Shown here: in pieces, positions 17,068 to 26,113 of the stretch | Numbering within the stretch: the first letter of the stretch is position 1 | Layout of the letters: each line of letters starts with the position of its first letter | DNA from: Ignavibacteria bacterium | GTDB lineage: Bacteria > Bacteroidota > Ignavibacteria > Tepidaquicellales > Tepidaquicellaceae | Length of the DNA: 64,000 bases | Direction of reading: 5' to 3' | NCBI GenBank assembly: GCA_041649015.1 | Contig: JBAZNU010000005.1 | Span: 1 to 64,000 of the forward strand | The notes under the pieces: model-generated | Seen by the model: only the letters and a program-made list of their open reading frames with translations | Database searches by the model: none | What the model was told of the DNA's origin: nothing | Translations under genes and position numbers: made by a program

Positions 17068-17136
17068 AATAAAATAATTCGGCTAAAGCCGGTAATTATT
17101 ATCATTCATTATCCGTTGGCTAAAGCCAACGGCAAT
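17068..17136. repeat. ggctaaagcc palindromic interspersed repeat, copy 2
   Basis: Contains ataattcggctaaagccgg, almost the same as 2921-2942, and then a second hairpin, ccgttggctaaagccaacgg. Confidence 0.7.
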
Positions 17137-17189
17137 TGTAAAAGGACGAGATCCCCGACTGGAACATTCGGGGAGAAAGCTTGAGTTTC

Positions 17190-17270
17190 ACTAACTCCTG
17201 ACTCCTAACTCCTAACTCCTGACTCCTGACTCCTAACTCCTAACTCCTGACTCCTGACTCCTAGCTTCTA
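17190..17270. repeat. period-7 array of actcctg/actccta units
   Basis: About ten consecutive 7-bp units, each actcctg or actccta. It resembles the short tandemly repeated heptanucleotide arrays known from cyanobacterial genomes. Confidence 0.85.
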
Positions 17271-17310
17271 ACTACTAAAAAGTACCTTTTTGCATTGTAA
17301 AAACCTGTTA

Positions 17311-17340
17311 TTGACATTATATTCCTTTTTTTATTATAAT
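17311..17340 (+). promoter_or_regulatory. consensus sigma-70 promoter of the eno operon
   Basis: Perfect TTGACA (17311-17316) and perfect TATAAT (17335-17340) with an 18-bp spacer. The expected transcription start, near 17347, leaves only about 14 nt before the eno ATG at 17361, so the mRNA is nearly leaderless. Confidence 0.8.
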
Positions 17341-17360
17341 AGCAAAATTATATATAGATT

Positions 17361-18668
17361 ATGCCTGATATTAAAAAAATTACAGCAAGGGAAGTCCTCG
17401 ATTCAAGGGGAAATCCTACGGTTGAAGTTGACGTTATTCTTGAAAATGGTACTTTAGGCCGTGCGATTGTTCCTTCGGGCGCTTCCACGGGCGAAAAGGA
17501 AGCTGTTGAATTGCGCGACGGCGATAAGAAACGGTTTCTCGGTAAGGGTACTTTAAAAGCTGTTAATAACGTTAATAATGTTATTGCAAAAAAACTTATC
17601 GGTTTCGATTCTTTTAAACAAAGAGAACTCGATGAGCTTATTATTAATCTCGATGGTACGGATAATAAAGGCAAGCTCGGTGCCAATGCACTTCTCGGTG
17701 TTTCTATGGCTGCTGCAAGAGCTTCCGCTAACTACGCGGGTATGAGCCTTTACAGGTATCTCGGCGGGTTTGATGGGTTTACGCTTCCCGTTCCGATGAT
17801 GAATATTCTCAACGGCGGAAAGCATGCTGATAATAATGTTGACATTCAGGAGTTCATGATTATTCCCGCAGGATTTGAAAAGTTCTCCGATGCTTTAAGA
17901 TGCGGCGTTGAAGTCTTTCATTCTCTTAAAAGTGTTCTGCATAAACTCGGCTATAACACCTCGGTCGGAGATGAAGGCGGCTTCGCGCCAAACCTGAAAT
18001 CAAACCAGGAAGCTCTTGAAGTTATCATTACCGCTATCTCTAACGCTGGTTACGAGCCCGGCAAACAGGTCTTTCTCGCTCTTGATGTCGCTGCAAGTGA
18101 AATGTACGTGAAAAGCGAAAAGTATCCTAATAGGTTCGTTTATGAATTCTATAAATCACACATTCCTTCCAAATCCTCAAACGATATGATTAAGCTGTAT
18201 GCTGAACTCATCAGGAAATATCCTATTATTTCAATTGAGGATGGTCTTTCTGAACACGACTGGAAAGGCTGGAAAAATTTAACTGCAGAGCTTGGAAATA
18301 AAATTCAAATCGTCGGCGACGATATTTTCGTTACCAACCCGAAGATTCTTGCCGAAGGAATTAAAAAGCATATCGCTAATTCAATTCTTATTAAAGTTAA
18401 TCAAATCGGAACTCTGACTGAAACTTTCGATTGTATCAATCTCGCTAAAGCTAACGGTTATGCTAATGTAATCAGCCACAGAAGCGGAGAGACGGAAGAT
18501 TCATCCATTGCCGATATTGCTGTTGCTCTGAATTTAGGTCAGATTAAAACTGGTTCCGCTTCTCGTACCGACAGAATCGCTAAGTATAATCAGCTTCTTA
18601 GAATTGAAGAGGAACTCGGTTCAAAGGCTTATTTCCCCGGTAAAAAAGTATTTAATAAATTAAAGTAA
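17361..18668 (+). CDS. eno: Enolase
   Basis: 435 residues, the normal length. It converts 2-phosphoglycerate to phosphoenolpyruvate in glycolysis and gluconeogenesis. Visible signatures are the N-terminal AREVLDSRGNPTVEVD, the SGASTGEKEA loop that closes over the active site, SIEDGLSEHDW with metal ligands, and SHRSGETEDS near the C-terminus. It is cytosolic. It has a consensus promoter directly upstream and almost no leader. It heads a rightward operon, with queA starting 6 nt after its stop codon. Confidence 0.98.
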   Translation: MPDIKKITAREVLDSRGNPTVEVDVILENGTLGRAIVPSGASTGEKEAVELRDGDKKRFLGKGTLKAVNNVNNVIAKKLIGFDSFKQRELDELIINLDGTDNKGKLGANALLGVSMAAARASANYAGMSLYRYLGGFDGFTLPVPMMNILNGGKHADNNVDIQEFMIIPAGFEKFSDALRCGVEVFHSLKSVLHKLGYNTSVGDEGGFAPNLKSNQEALEVIITAISNAGYEPGKQVFLALDVAASEMYVKSEKYPNRFVYEFYKSHIPSKSSNDMIKLYAELIRKYPIISIEDGLSEHDWKGWKNLTAELGNKIQIVGDDIFVTNPKILAEGIKKHIANSILIKVNQIGTLTETFDCINLAKANGYANVISHRSGETEDSSIADIAVALNLGQIKTGSASRTDRIAKYNQLLRIEEELGSKAYFPGKKVFNKLK

Positions 18669-18674
18669 TTATAG

Positions 18675-19709
18675 ATGAAATTATCCCAGTTCAAATTTAC
18701 TTTTCCGAAAACCATGATTGCGAAGAGCCCTAAGACTCCTCGCGATATGTGTAAACTAATGGTTATCGACAAGGAAACACGCGAGATTAAATCACAAAAA
18801 TTCAAAAATGTTATCGACTACATGAATGAAGGCGATGTTCTCGTGTTGAATGACAGTAAGGTCTTTCCTGCCCGTCTGTATGGCAACAAGGAAAAGACTA
18901 AGGCGAAGATTGAAGTCTTTCTGCTTAGACAGCTTTCTGAATCAGAAAATATATGGGATGTTGTTGTTGACCCCGCAAGAAAAGTTCGTATTGGTAATAG
19001 AATTTTTCTGAATAAGAATGTCTTTTGTGAAGTTATCGATAATACAACTTCCCGGGGTAGAATAGTTCGTTTTAACGTTAAAGAAGATTTCAAGAAAATT
19101 ATCGATAAGCTGGGTAAAACTCCGCTGCCTTATTATATTAAGAGAGAGCCGACTGAAAAGGATAGGGAATTGTATCAGACTGTTTATGCTAAGAATGTCG
19201 GATCGGTCGCTGCTCCCGCAGCAGGATTGCATTTCACGAAAGAACTTCTGAAGAAAATTGAGAAAAAAGGTGTCAAAATAGCGTACATCACTCTGCATCT
19301 CGGTCTTGGAATGTTTAGACTTGTAGAAGTCGAAGACCTTTCAAAGCACAGAATGGATTCGGAGTATTATGAAATTACTCCGGAGTATAGCGACATGATT
19401 AATCAGGCAATCAATAAACGCAAAAAAGTTATCGCCGTTGGTACTTCAGTTTGCCGTGCCCTTGAATCGAGCGTTATTACAGGTTCTTTTGTGAGACCAA
19501 CAAAAGGTTGGACTGACAGGTTTATTCATCCGCCTAACTCTATGAGTATTGTTGATAAACTTATTACCAATTTTCATCTCCCGCAAAGCACTATGCTTAT
19601 GCTCGCATGCACTATTGCTGAACGCGATGACGTGATGAAAGCTTACAAGAAAGCAATCAAAGAGCATTACAAGTTCCTTGCTTACGGCGACGCAATGATG
19701 GTTGTATAA
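18675..19709 (+). CDS. queA: S-adenosylmethionine:tRNA ribosyltransferase-isomerase
   Basis: 344 residues, full length. QueA transfers and isomerises the ribosyl part of AdoMet onto preQ1-modified tRNA, giving epoxyqueuosine. Recognisable blocks are VLVLNDSKVFPARLYG, SVAAPAAGLHFT (the AAPTAGLHF signature with S or A changes typical of variation), THLGLG-like ITLHLGLGMF, and NFHLPQSTMLML. It starts 6 nt after eno and is probably cotranscribed. No other queuosine gene is in the window. Confidence 0.96.
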   Translation: MKLSQFKFTFPKTMIAKSPKTPRDMCKLMVIDKETREIKSQKFKNVIDYMNEGDVLVLNDSKVFPARLYGNKEKTKAKIEVFLLRQLSESENIWDVVVDPARKVRIGNRIFLNKNVFCEVIDNTTSRGRIVRFNVKEDFKKIIDKLGKTPLPYYIKREPTEKDRELYQTVYAKNVGSVAAPAAGLHFTKELLKKIEKKGVKIAYITLHLGLGMFRLVEVEDLSKHRMDSEYYEITPEYSDMINQAINKRKKVIAVGTSVCRALESSVITGSFVRPTKGWTDRFIHPPNSMSIVDKLITNFHLPQSTMLMLACTIAERDDVMKAYKKAIKEHYKFLAYGDAMMVV

Positions 19710-19740
19710 AACATGTATTAAAATTTAGTATTTCACGCTG

Positions 19741-20403
19741 ATGAATTTTTATCTGATAATTCCTGCTTCGGGCACAGGAAACAGGTTCGGCTTGAAGACT
19801 CCGAAGCAGTTTTATAAAACAAAAGGCAAAGAAATTATTGTTCATACTTTAAGTAGATTTAATTCCGTTAAGGATATTAAATCTATTTTTATTTCAACAA
19901 AGAAAGAATACGTAAATAAAATTTATTTTCTTGCGGATAAGTATAAACTTCATAAAGTTCGTAACGTTGTTATCGGTGGGAAATTGCGGCAGGATTCAGT
20001 TTATAATGCACTTTCGAGTATTAATGCTGTTAAAGGCGACAGGATTATCATTCATGATGCTGTAAGACCTTATTTCTCGTTAAAACTCTTAAAACAGCTG
20101 ATGAATGAATCTATTAAATTCGATTGCGTTATTCCGGCTTTGCAGATAACTGATACTATTAAATTATCCGACAGTAAAAATTATGTTGTATGCACTATAC
20201 CGCGAAAAAATCTCTGGAGCGTACAGACTCCTCAGATATTCGAGTACAGCAAACTCGTAAATGCTTTTAAACTCGCAAAGATGGAAAAATTCATCGGTAC
20301 TGATGAAGCGTCTCTCATGGAATTTGCCGGTTATAAAGTTAGAATAGTAGAAGGTGAAAAATCAAACATTAAGATTACTACCAGAAAGGATTTAATAATA
20401 TGA
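19741..20403 (+). CDS. ispD: 2-C-methyl-D-erythritol 4-phosphate cytidylyltransferase
   Basis: 220 residues. The N-terminal nucleotide-binding loop PASGTGNRFG, the KQF that follows, RIIIHDAVRPYF and the C-terminal KITTRKDL are diagnostic of IspD, the third enzyme of the non-mevalonate isoprenoid pathway (CTP plus MEP). The first position of the usual AAGxGxR loop is PASG here, a tolerated variation. It ends in a 4-nt ATGA overlap with the following gene, indicating translational coupling. Confidence 0.93.
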   Translation: MNFYLIIPASGTGNRFGLKTPKQFYKTKGKEIIVHTLSRFNSVKDIKSIFISTKKEYVNKIYFLADKYKLHKVRNVVIGGKLRQDSVYNALSSINAVKGDRIIIHDAVRPYFSLKLLKQLMNESIKFDCVIPALQITDTIKLSDSKNYVVCTIPRKNLWSVQTPQIFEYSKLVNAFKLAKMEKFIGTDEASLMEFAGYKVRIVEGEKSNIKITTRKDLII

Positions 20404-21365
20404 AACCAGTTGTAATCTCAACATGGAAACATGGCATCGCTGCTAATGAAGCTGCTTATGACCTTATGGCAGGAGGTGAAAACTCGCTCGATGCTGTTGA
20501 GGCTGGTGTTAAGGTTGCCGAAGACGACCCTGAAGTCTTAAGCGTCGGTTACGGTGGTCTGCCCGATGCTGACGGTCGCGTTACTCTCGACGCGGCTATA
20601 ATGGACTGGAAAGCTCGTGTCGGTTCTGTCATTTGTGTCGAGAACATTAAGAATCCGATTAAACTTGCAAGGCTCGTCCTCGAAAATACCGAACACACTA
20701 TCCTTGCCGGTGACGGTGCTTATGACTATGCCATTAAAAACGGGTTTAAACCGCAAAGCCTCCTTACTGAAAATTCTTTAAGGCGTTATAAAGATTGGAA
20801 AAAATCGAACTCCACTAAACCCGAAGAAATACATACCGATGATTTTGTTAAGCCTTGGCAAAAAGAAAATAATTTGGATATTAACGCCGACGGCAATCAC
20901 GATACTATAGGCATGGTAGCTGTTGACGCTGATTCACACGTTTCTGCTTCTTGCACTACAAGCGGTATGGCGTGGAAACTCCACGGCAGAGTCGGTGATT
21001 CTCCCGTTATAGGCGCAGGTCTATATGTTGACGGTGAAATCGGAGGGGCTGCGTCAACAGGTCGCGGGGAAGAATGTATCCGTGCCTGCGGCAGTTTTCT
21101 TATCGTTGAGATGATGAGGCTCGGATTATCTCCGAAAGAAGCTTGCAGAGTCGCATGCGAGAGGGTTTTTAAACTTAATCTTCTTTCAAGCAAAAACAGA
21201 GACCATCTTTATCAGGTTGGATTTATTGCGTTAAATAAACAAGGCGAGTATGGTGCATTCAGTATCAGAAAAGGATTCCAGTATGCAGTTTATAAAAATG
21301 GAAAGAATAATTTGTTTGACAGTGAATATTTAGTAAATGAAGATTACATTATAGAAGATTTATAA
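20400..21365 (+). CDS. Asparaginase 2 family Ntn-hydrolase (glycosylasparaginase-like)
   Basis: 321 residues. It belongs to the asparaginase-2/glycosylasparaginase family, whose precursor self-cleaves in front of a catalytic threonine. That threonine is T169 in GNHDTIGMVAVD, which would give an alpha chain of 168 residues and a beta chain of 153. The GRVGDSPVIGAGLY and GAASTGRGEE blocks that form the substrate pocket are intact. The substrate could be GlcNAc-Asn, an isoaspartyl peptide or asparagine. The HDTIG form and overall length favour the glycosylasparaginase branch. No signal peptide is visible. It overlaps ispD by 4 nt. Confidence 0.88.
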   Translation: MKPVVISTWKHGIAANEAAYDLMAGGENSLDAVEAGVKVAEDDPEVLSVGYGGLPDADGRVTLDAAIMDWKARVGSVICVENIKNPIKLARLVLENTEHTILAGDGAYDYAIKNGFKPQSLLTENSLRRYKDWKKSNSTKPEEIHTDDFVKPWQKENNLDINADGNHDTIGMVAVDADSHVSASCTTSGMAWKLHGRVGDSPVIGAGLYVDGEIGGAASTGRGEECIRACGSFLIVEMMRLGLSPKEACRVACERVFKLNLLSSKNRDHLYQVGFIALNKQGEYGAFSIRKGFQYAVYKNGKNNLFDSEYLVNEDYIIEDL

Positions 21366-21374
21366 TTATATCAG

Positions 21375-23189
21375 ATGGATAGATATTTAATTCTTAAAAA
21401 CGGTATTGTGCTGACTTTCGATAAGGAAGACAATGTAGGCTATTATAATATCGTCATTAAGAATAATGTTATCCATCAGGTAGACTATTACAATGAGCTT
21501 GCTTCCGACAGGAATATCTACACAAAGTATCCCGGGGTAAATATCATAGATGCCAAGGATAAAATAATTATACCTGCTTTCATAAACTCTAACATCAATT
21601 CTTCTTTCGCACTCAGCAGTGTATTCTTCGAACGTCTTAACTACGATAAACTTGCTGAGAACCTGTCGCTTGCAATTCTTGAAAAACATTTTACAAGTCA
21701 GGAGTTTAAGATTGATTTAAAGAATCTTTTGACTTTCAGCTACTACAGAGCACTTTCAAACGGGGAACTGTTCCTTAATGAAACCTCGAATTATTTATCA
21801 AAGGATTTTCTGCAGGAGTACCACAAGCATAATTTTCTTATAGTTCAGGATATTATTTTTACTTCCTTCAGCGAAGCATTTAGCAGGTATCTTTCAGAAA
21901 TTAAAAAGTTTCATTCAATCGGTATCAGGGATGAATCGGATATTAACAATTATACCCTTAGTTCTGCAGCTAAAGCCGTTAAAGACGGTAAAAGCAAGAT
22001 ATTTTTTGAAGTGTTGCAGAAATCAACCGGACAGGATAATATAAGAAGAACTTTTTCTAAGTCTATCTTCAAAGTTCTTGGTGAGAATGAATTCCTCGAT
22101 AGAAGAGTTATTTTTTCTAATCCGATTAACATTCAAAAGGATGAACTCGATTATCTGTCTGACAAACAGCTCAATGCAGTCCTATGCCCGAGCGATATTC
22201 TTAAACTTGGTGAAAAGAGAATTGAGTCTCTTGACCTGACTAAATACGGTATAAATGTAAGTTTAGGTACGGGATTGCTCGGGAAATCGGTTCTTGCCGA
22301 AATGAAACTGTTTTCTCATCTTGTTAAAAAAGGAACCTTGTCTTACAGGCAGATACTAAAGATGGCAATTGTTAATCCTGCAAAGATGTTCGAGGTCTTC
22401 GAAACTCATGGCAGTATTGAGAAGAATAAAGTTGCCAACATAATCCTTTTTGACGTTTCGGATTTAAGAAACTATCTTATTACTCCGGATATAAACTCTG
22501 AAAAGGTTTCAGAACACATTGTGGAAAATCTTGACGCAAAAGATATCAGCGATATAATCGTTAAAGGTAATGTAATTAGAAGGGATTACAAGAGTAAGCT
22601 CTTCGATACGGATACAATGAAGAAGACTACATCAGAACTGATTAAGAAAATAGTCGAAACGGGCAAGTACTATGAGTTCAAGGAAAAGTACCTTATGAGA
22701 AAAAGAATTGATGACCTCGCCACAGGCATTAAAGAAGAACGTAAGCTTATTATTACTACAGGTGCAGATAGTGATGAACGTAAGATTACTGAAAATCCTA
22801 TCATTTCAGATAGTGAATTCAGAGTAATAGGAGTAAGAAAGGACGTTAATCCCATTAGGTCATCTGATGATGATTATACAGATTCCAAAAATGATTACAG
22901 TGTCAAAGAAATAAAAGATATAAGTGATGGAATAGAATTCTTCGATGATGTAGAGCTTAATGAGAATGATAATCCTCTGAAAGAAATAAAGAAATCAGAG
23001 CCTACAAAGAAAGTTTTCTTTGATGATTTAGGGGGAAATATAAAAATTACTAAACCAAATGAAAAGAAAGAGTCCGAAAAAGAAGATTCAAAAATCATAA
23101 CGTCCACTCCGAAGGAAAGTACAAACAAATCTGTTACTTTCAAAAAAGGTAAAATTCGATTTGGTTTCTCAGACGAGGATAAGAAATAA
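21375..23189 (+). CDS. Amidohydrolase-like pseudoenzyme with acidic tail
   Basis: 604 residues in two parts. Residues 1-430 follow the fold of SsnA/chlorohydrolase-type amidohydrolases: a beta-sandwich start, IIIPAFIN at 64-71, a GVNVALGTD-like block near 295, and a C-terminal block with VANIILFDVSD. The metal ligands are gone. The usual HxH after PGF(I/V)N is N73-I-N75, the His of the AHCVH-type block is Asn (SNPINI), and the Asp of the GTDS block is Gly (GTGLLGKS). Hydrolase activity is therefore unlikely. Residues 450-604 are low-complexity, rich in Asp, Glu, Lys and Ser, and probably disordered. It is cytosolic, with a 9-nt gap from the asparaginase-type gene. A regulatory or scaffold role is inference. 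Confidence 0.8.
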   Translation: MDRYLILKNGIVLTFDKEDNVGYYNIVIKNNVIHQVDYYNELASDRNIYTKYPGVNIIDAKDKIIIPAFINSNINSSFALSSVFFERLNYDKLAENLSLAILEKHFTSQEFKIDLKNLLTFSYYRALSNGELFLNETSNYLSKDFLQEYHKHNFLIVQDIIFTSFSEAFSRYLSEIKKFHSIGIRDESDINNYTLSSAAKAVKDGKSKIFFEVLQKSTGQDNIRRTFSKSIFKVLGENEFLDRRVIFSNPINIQKDELDYLSDKQLNAVLCPSDILKLGEKRIESLDLTKYGINVSLGTGLLGKSVLAEMKLFSHLVKKGTLSYRQILKMAIVNPAKMFEVFETHGSIEKNKVANIILFDVSDLRNYLITPDINSEKVSEHIVENLDAKDISDIIVKGNVIRRDYKSKLFDTDTMKKTTSELIKKIVETGKYYEFKEKYLMRKRIDDLATGIKEERKLIITTGADSDERKITENPIISDSEFRVIGVRKDVNPIRSSDDDYTDSKNDYSVKEIKDISDGIEFFDDVELNENDNPLKEIKKSEPTKKVFFDDLGGNIKITKPNEKKESEKEDSKIITSTPKESTNKSVTFKKGKIRFGFSDEDKK

Positions 23190-23202
23190 CCCTTATTTCT
23201 TA
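23180..23202 (+). terminator. hairpin over the stop codon, possible operon terminator
   Basis: Perfect 10-bp stem taagaaataa/ttatttctta with a ccc loop. It includes the stop codon of the amidohydrolase-like gene. It is AU-rich with only a modest pyrimidine tail, so the call is tentative. Confidence 0.35.
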
Positions 23203-23263
23203 CCCTATCTTTCCCGCGTGCAATAAATTAAGTCAGTAATGCGTTTTATAATAATCAGTATTA

Positions 23264-26113
23264 TTAGTAATCAATCAGTTCTTTCTTTAAAAATTGTGCT
23301 GTATAGGAAACCTTTATATGCTTCTTAACAATTTCCTCCGGAGTTCCTTCTGCAACAATCTGTCCTCCGGCATCACCTCCCTCAGGACCAAGGTCAATAA
23401 TCCAGTCAGCAGATTTGATTACATCCATATTATGTTCTATTACAACTACTGTATTCCCTTTATTAACGAGTTTATTAAGCACATCAAGCAGCATATTAAT
23501 ATCTTCAAAATGTAGTCCTGTCGTTGGCTCGTCAAGTATATAAAATGTTCTACCGGTCTGTATTTTTGCGAGTTCAGTGGCAAGTTTTACTCTCTGTGCC
23601 TCCCCGCCCGATAATGTTGTTGCCTGCTGTCCGAGTCGTATGTATCCAAGACCTACATCATACAGGGTTTTTAGTTTGCGTTTAAGAGAAGGGAAAGCTT
23701 CAAAGAAATTTACTGCTTCCTCTACAGTCATATCAAGTACGTCTGCTATTGATTTCCCTTTGTATAAAATGCTCAAAGTCTCTGAATTGTATCTGTGCCC
23801 CTTGCAGGTATCGCATGTAACATAAACGTCTGGAAGGAAATTCATTTCAATCTTTTTCAGACCACCTCCTTCACATTCTTCGCATCTTCCGCTTTTAACA
23901 TTAAATGAAAATCTTCCTACTTTATAACCTCTTATTTTTGACTCAGGTAATGAAGTGTATATATCCCTTATGTGCGTAAACAGTCCGGTATATGTGGCAG
24001 GATTGCTTCTCGGAGTCCTGCCGATAGGGGATTGGTCTATCTCGATTATCTTGTCAACATATTTAATGTATCTTCCCTTTATCGTCGCAGATACACCATC
24101 AATCGATGCATAAGGAAGAGGATTTTCAGCTCCTTTCATGAGCTTCTTATTTAATATCTTGTACAAAGTATCATTTATAAGAGTGGATTTACCTGAGCCG
24201 CTTACTCCTGTTATGCATATGAATTTTCCAAGTGGTACTTTTAGCGTTATGTTCTTCAGATTATTACCCGTCGCACCTTTAAGAGTTAAGTGCAGTCCGT
24301 TTCCATTGCGTCTTTTAGCAGGAACAGGAATATGCTTCTTACCGTTTATATAATCAGCAGTAATAGAATTACCGGTTAGTTCCTTCGGATTTCCCTTTGC
24401 AACTACCTTACCGCCGTGCTCTCCAGCTTTGGGTCCAAGGTCAACAAGAAAATCCGCCGACTCAATCATTTCTCTGTCATGCTCTACAACAATAACTGAA
24501 TTACCAATATCACGCAAATGTTTCAGTGAATTTATCAGTCTTAAATTATCTCGTTGATGCAGACCAATCGAAGGTTCATCGAGTATATACAATACTCCCG
24601 TTAGCTGCGAACCTATTTGAGTAGCTAATCTTATTCTTTGAGCTTCACCGCCCGACAAAGTTTTTGCACTTCTATTTAGTGTAAGATAATCAAGTCCCAC
24701 ATTCAGAAGAAATCTTAGCCTCTCTTGAATCTCTTTTAAGATCGGTGCTGCAAGTATGTTTTTGTTATTATCAAACTTTAGGTTACAAAGATATTCGTAA
24801 GCCGATAATATTGACATCTTTGTAATATCATGTATGTTCTTATCATCAATCTTTACCCATAAAGCATCTTCCTTTAACCTCCCTCCTTTGCAAGAGTTAC
24901 ATACTGTGACGCTCATAAAACTTTCAGACCAGTTCTTAATATGCTGCGATGTTGTATCGCTCGAAAGCTGGTCTATATACTTGACAATACCGGTAAACTT
25001 ATGTGAGTAATTTGATATTCTTCCGGCAGCATTCGTGTATGTAAAATTTATCTTCTCTGAACTTCCGAATAATATAGTGTCTAATAGTACTTTAGAATAA
25101 TCTTTAATTGGTGTATCAGGTGTGCTATGGAAATTCTCAAGCAGTCCGTATACCATGGAAGAAATCCATGTCTTTTTGGGTAAGCCTATCGGAGCTATTC
25201 CGCCTTGAGAAAAAGATAAGTTCTTATCTGGAATTATTAAATTCTCATCAATCCTTCTTTTTTCTCCGTGTCCGTAACATTCCTTGCACCAGCCGTATGG
25301 TGAATTAAAAGAGAATGAATTAGGCGCTGGTTCAGAAAAACTTCTTCCTGTAACAGGGTCAGATAGCTTTTCGTTGAAAAGCTTATCGCTTTTACCATTG
25401 TTGATTATTACTACTCCATCTCCGTACCTCAAAGCCAGTTCAAGAGAATCATATATTCTCATTCTCGATTTCTCTGCTACTGTAACTCTGTCAATTACAA
25501 CCTCAATATCGTGAATCTTAAACCTGTCAAGGCTCATTCCCTCTGTTATTTCCTTCAGCTCGCCGTCAGTTCTAACTTTAGTGTAGCCATCAGAAAGAAT
25601 TTCACTGAAGAGTTCTCTGTAATGTCCTTTGCGACCTTTTACTACAGGACTTAAAATATTTATATTCTTTCCGAAGAATTCCTTTAGTACAATCTTGAAT
25701 ATCTGATCAAGGGATTGTCTTACAACTTCCTTTCCAGTATCTGGAGAGTACTGGGTTCCGCATCTTGCAAAAAGAAGTCTCAGGAAGTCGTATATTTCGG
25801 TGACTGTTCCGACAGTCGAGCGCGGATTGTGAGAGATAGTTTTCTGTTCAATTGAGATTGATGGCGATAGCCCTTCTATTTTGTCAACGTCTGGCCTCTC
25901 TATATTTCCTATAAATTGCCTCGCATAAGATGAGAGTGTTTCCATAAATCGTCTTTGCCCTTCTGCATAAATAGTGTCAAAAGCAAGCGATGATTTACCC
26001 GAACCGGATAATCCTGTGAATACTACCAGACTGTTTCTTGGAATATCCACGTCGATATTCCTAAGGTTGTGTACCCTTGCTCCTCTAACCGATATTTTAT
26101 CTAAATATGAAAT
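23264..26113 (-). CDS. uvrA: Excinuclease ABC subunit A
   Basis: Damage-recognition ATPase of nucleotide excision repair. It has two ABC modules, each with Walker A (GLSGSGKSSLAFD and GVSGSGKSTL), the LSGGEAQR signature and a Walker B, plus zinc-binding CxxC pairs (CKECYGHG, CNSCKGG, CEECEGGG, CDTCKGHR). The first conventional start is a GTG at 26050 (928 residues). However, the conserved N-terminus, DKISVRGARVHNLRNID, continues in frame up to 26103, matching E. coli UvrA from its second residue. No ATG, GTG or TTG exists in any frame between 26051 and 26110. Candidate starts are ATT (26113) or the TTA at 26104 that aligns with the usual Met. The family evidence favours an upstream start. It is monocistronic on this strand. 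Confidence 0.95.
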   Translation of the reverse strand: MSYLDKISVRGARVHNLRNIDVDIPRNSLVVFTGLSGSGKSSLAFDTIYAEGQRRFMETLSSYARQFIGNIERPDVDKIEGLSPSISIEQKTISHNPRSTVGTVTEIYDFLRLLFARCGTQYSPDTGKEVVRQSLDQIFKIVLKEFFGKNINILSPVVKGRKGHYRELFSEILSDGYTKVRTDGELKEITEGMSLDRFKIHDIEVVIDRVTVAEKSRMRIYDSLELALRYGDGVVIINNGKSDKLFNEKLSDPVTGRSFSEPAPNSFSFNSPYGWCKECYGHGEKRRIDENLIIPDKNLSFSQGGIAPIGLPKKTWISSMVYGLLENFHSTPDTPIKDYSKVLLDTILFGSSEKINFTYTNAAGRISNYSHKFTGIVKYIDQLSSDTTSQHIKNWSESFMSVTVCNSCKGGRLKEDALWVKIDDKNIHDITKMSILSAYEYLCNLKFDNNKNILAAPILKEIQERLRFLLNVGLDYLTLNRSAKTLSGGEAQRIRLATQIGSQLTGVLYILDEPSIGLHQRDNLRLINSLKHLRDIGNSVIVVEHDREMIESADFLVDLGPKAGEHGGKVVAKGNPKELTGNSITADYINGKKHIPVPAKRRNGNGLHLTLKGATGNNLKNITLKVPLGKFICITGVSGSGKSTLINDTLYKILNKKLMKGAENPLPYASIDGVSATIKGRYIKYVDKIIEIDQSPIGRTPRSNPATYTGLFTHIRDIYTSLPESKIRGYKVGRFSFNVKSGRCEECEGGGLKKIEMNFLPDVYVTCDTCKGHRYNSETLSILYKGKSIADVLDMTVEEAVNFFEAFPSLKRKLKTLYDVGLGYIRLGQQATTLSGGEAQRVKLATELAKIQTGRTFYILDEPTTGLHFEDINMLLDVLNKLVNKGNTVVVIEHNMDVIKSADWIIDLGPEGGDAGGQIVAEGTPEEIVKKHIKVSYTAQFLKKELIDY

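Larger units (their letters stand above)
16993..17360. other. hairpin- and repeat-rich spacer upstream of eno
   Basis: Contains in order a 12-bp hairpin (17037-17067), ggctaaagcc hairpins (17068-17136), a tccccga/tcgggga hairpin (about 17150-17173), a period-7 actcctg/actccta array (about 17190-17270), and the eno promoter (17311-17340). Confidence 0.75.
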
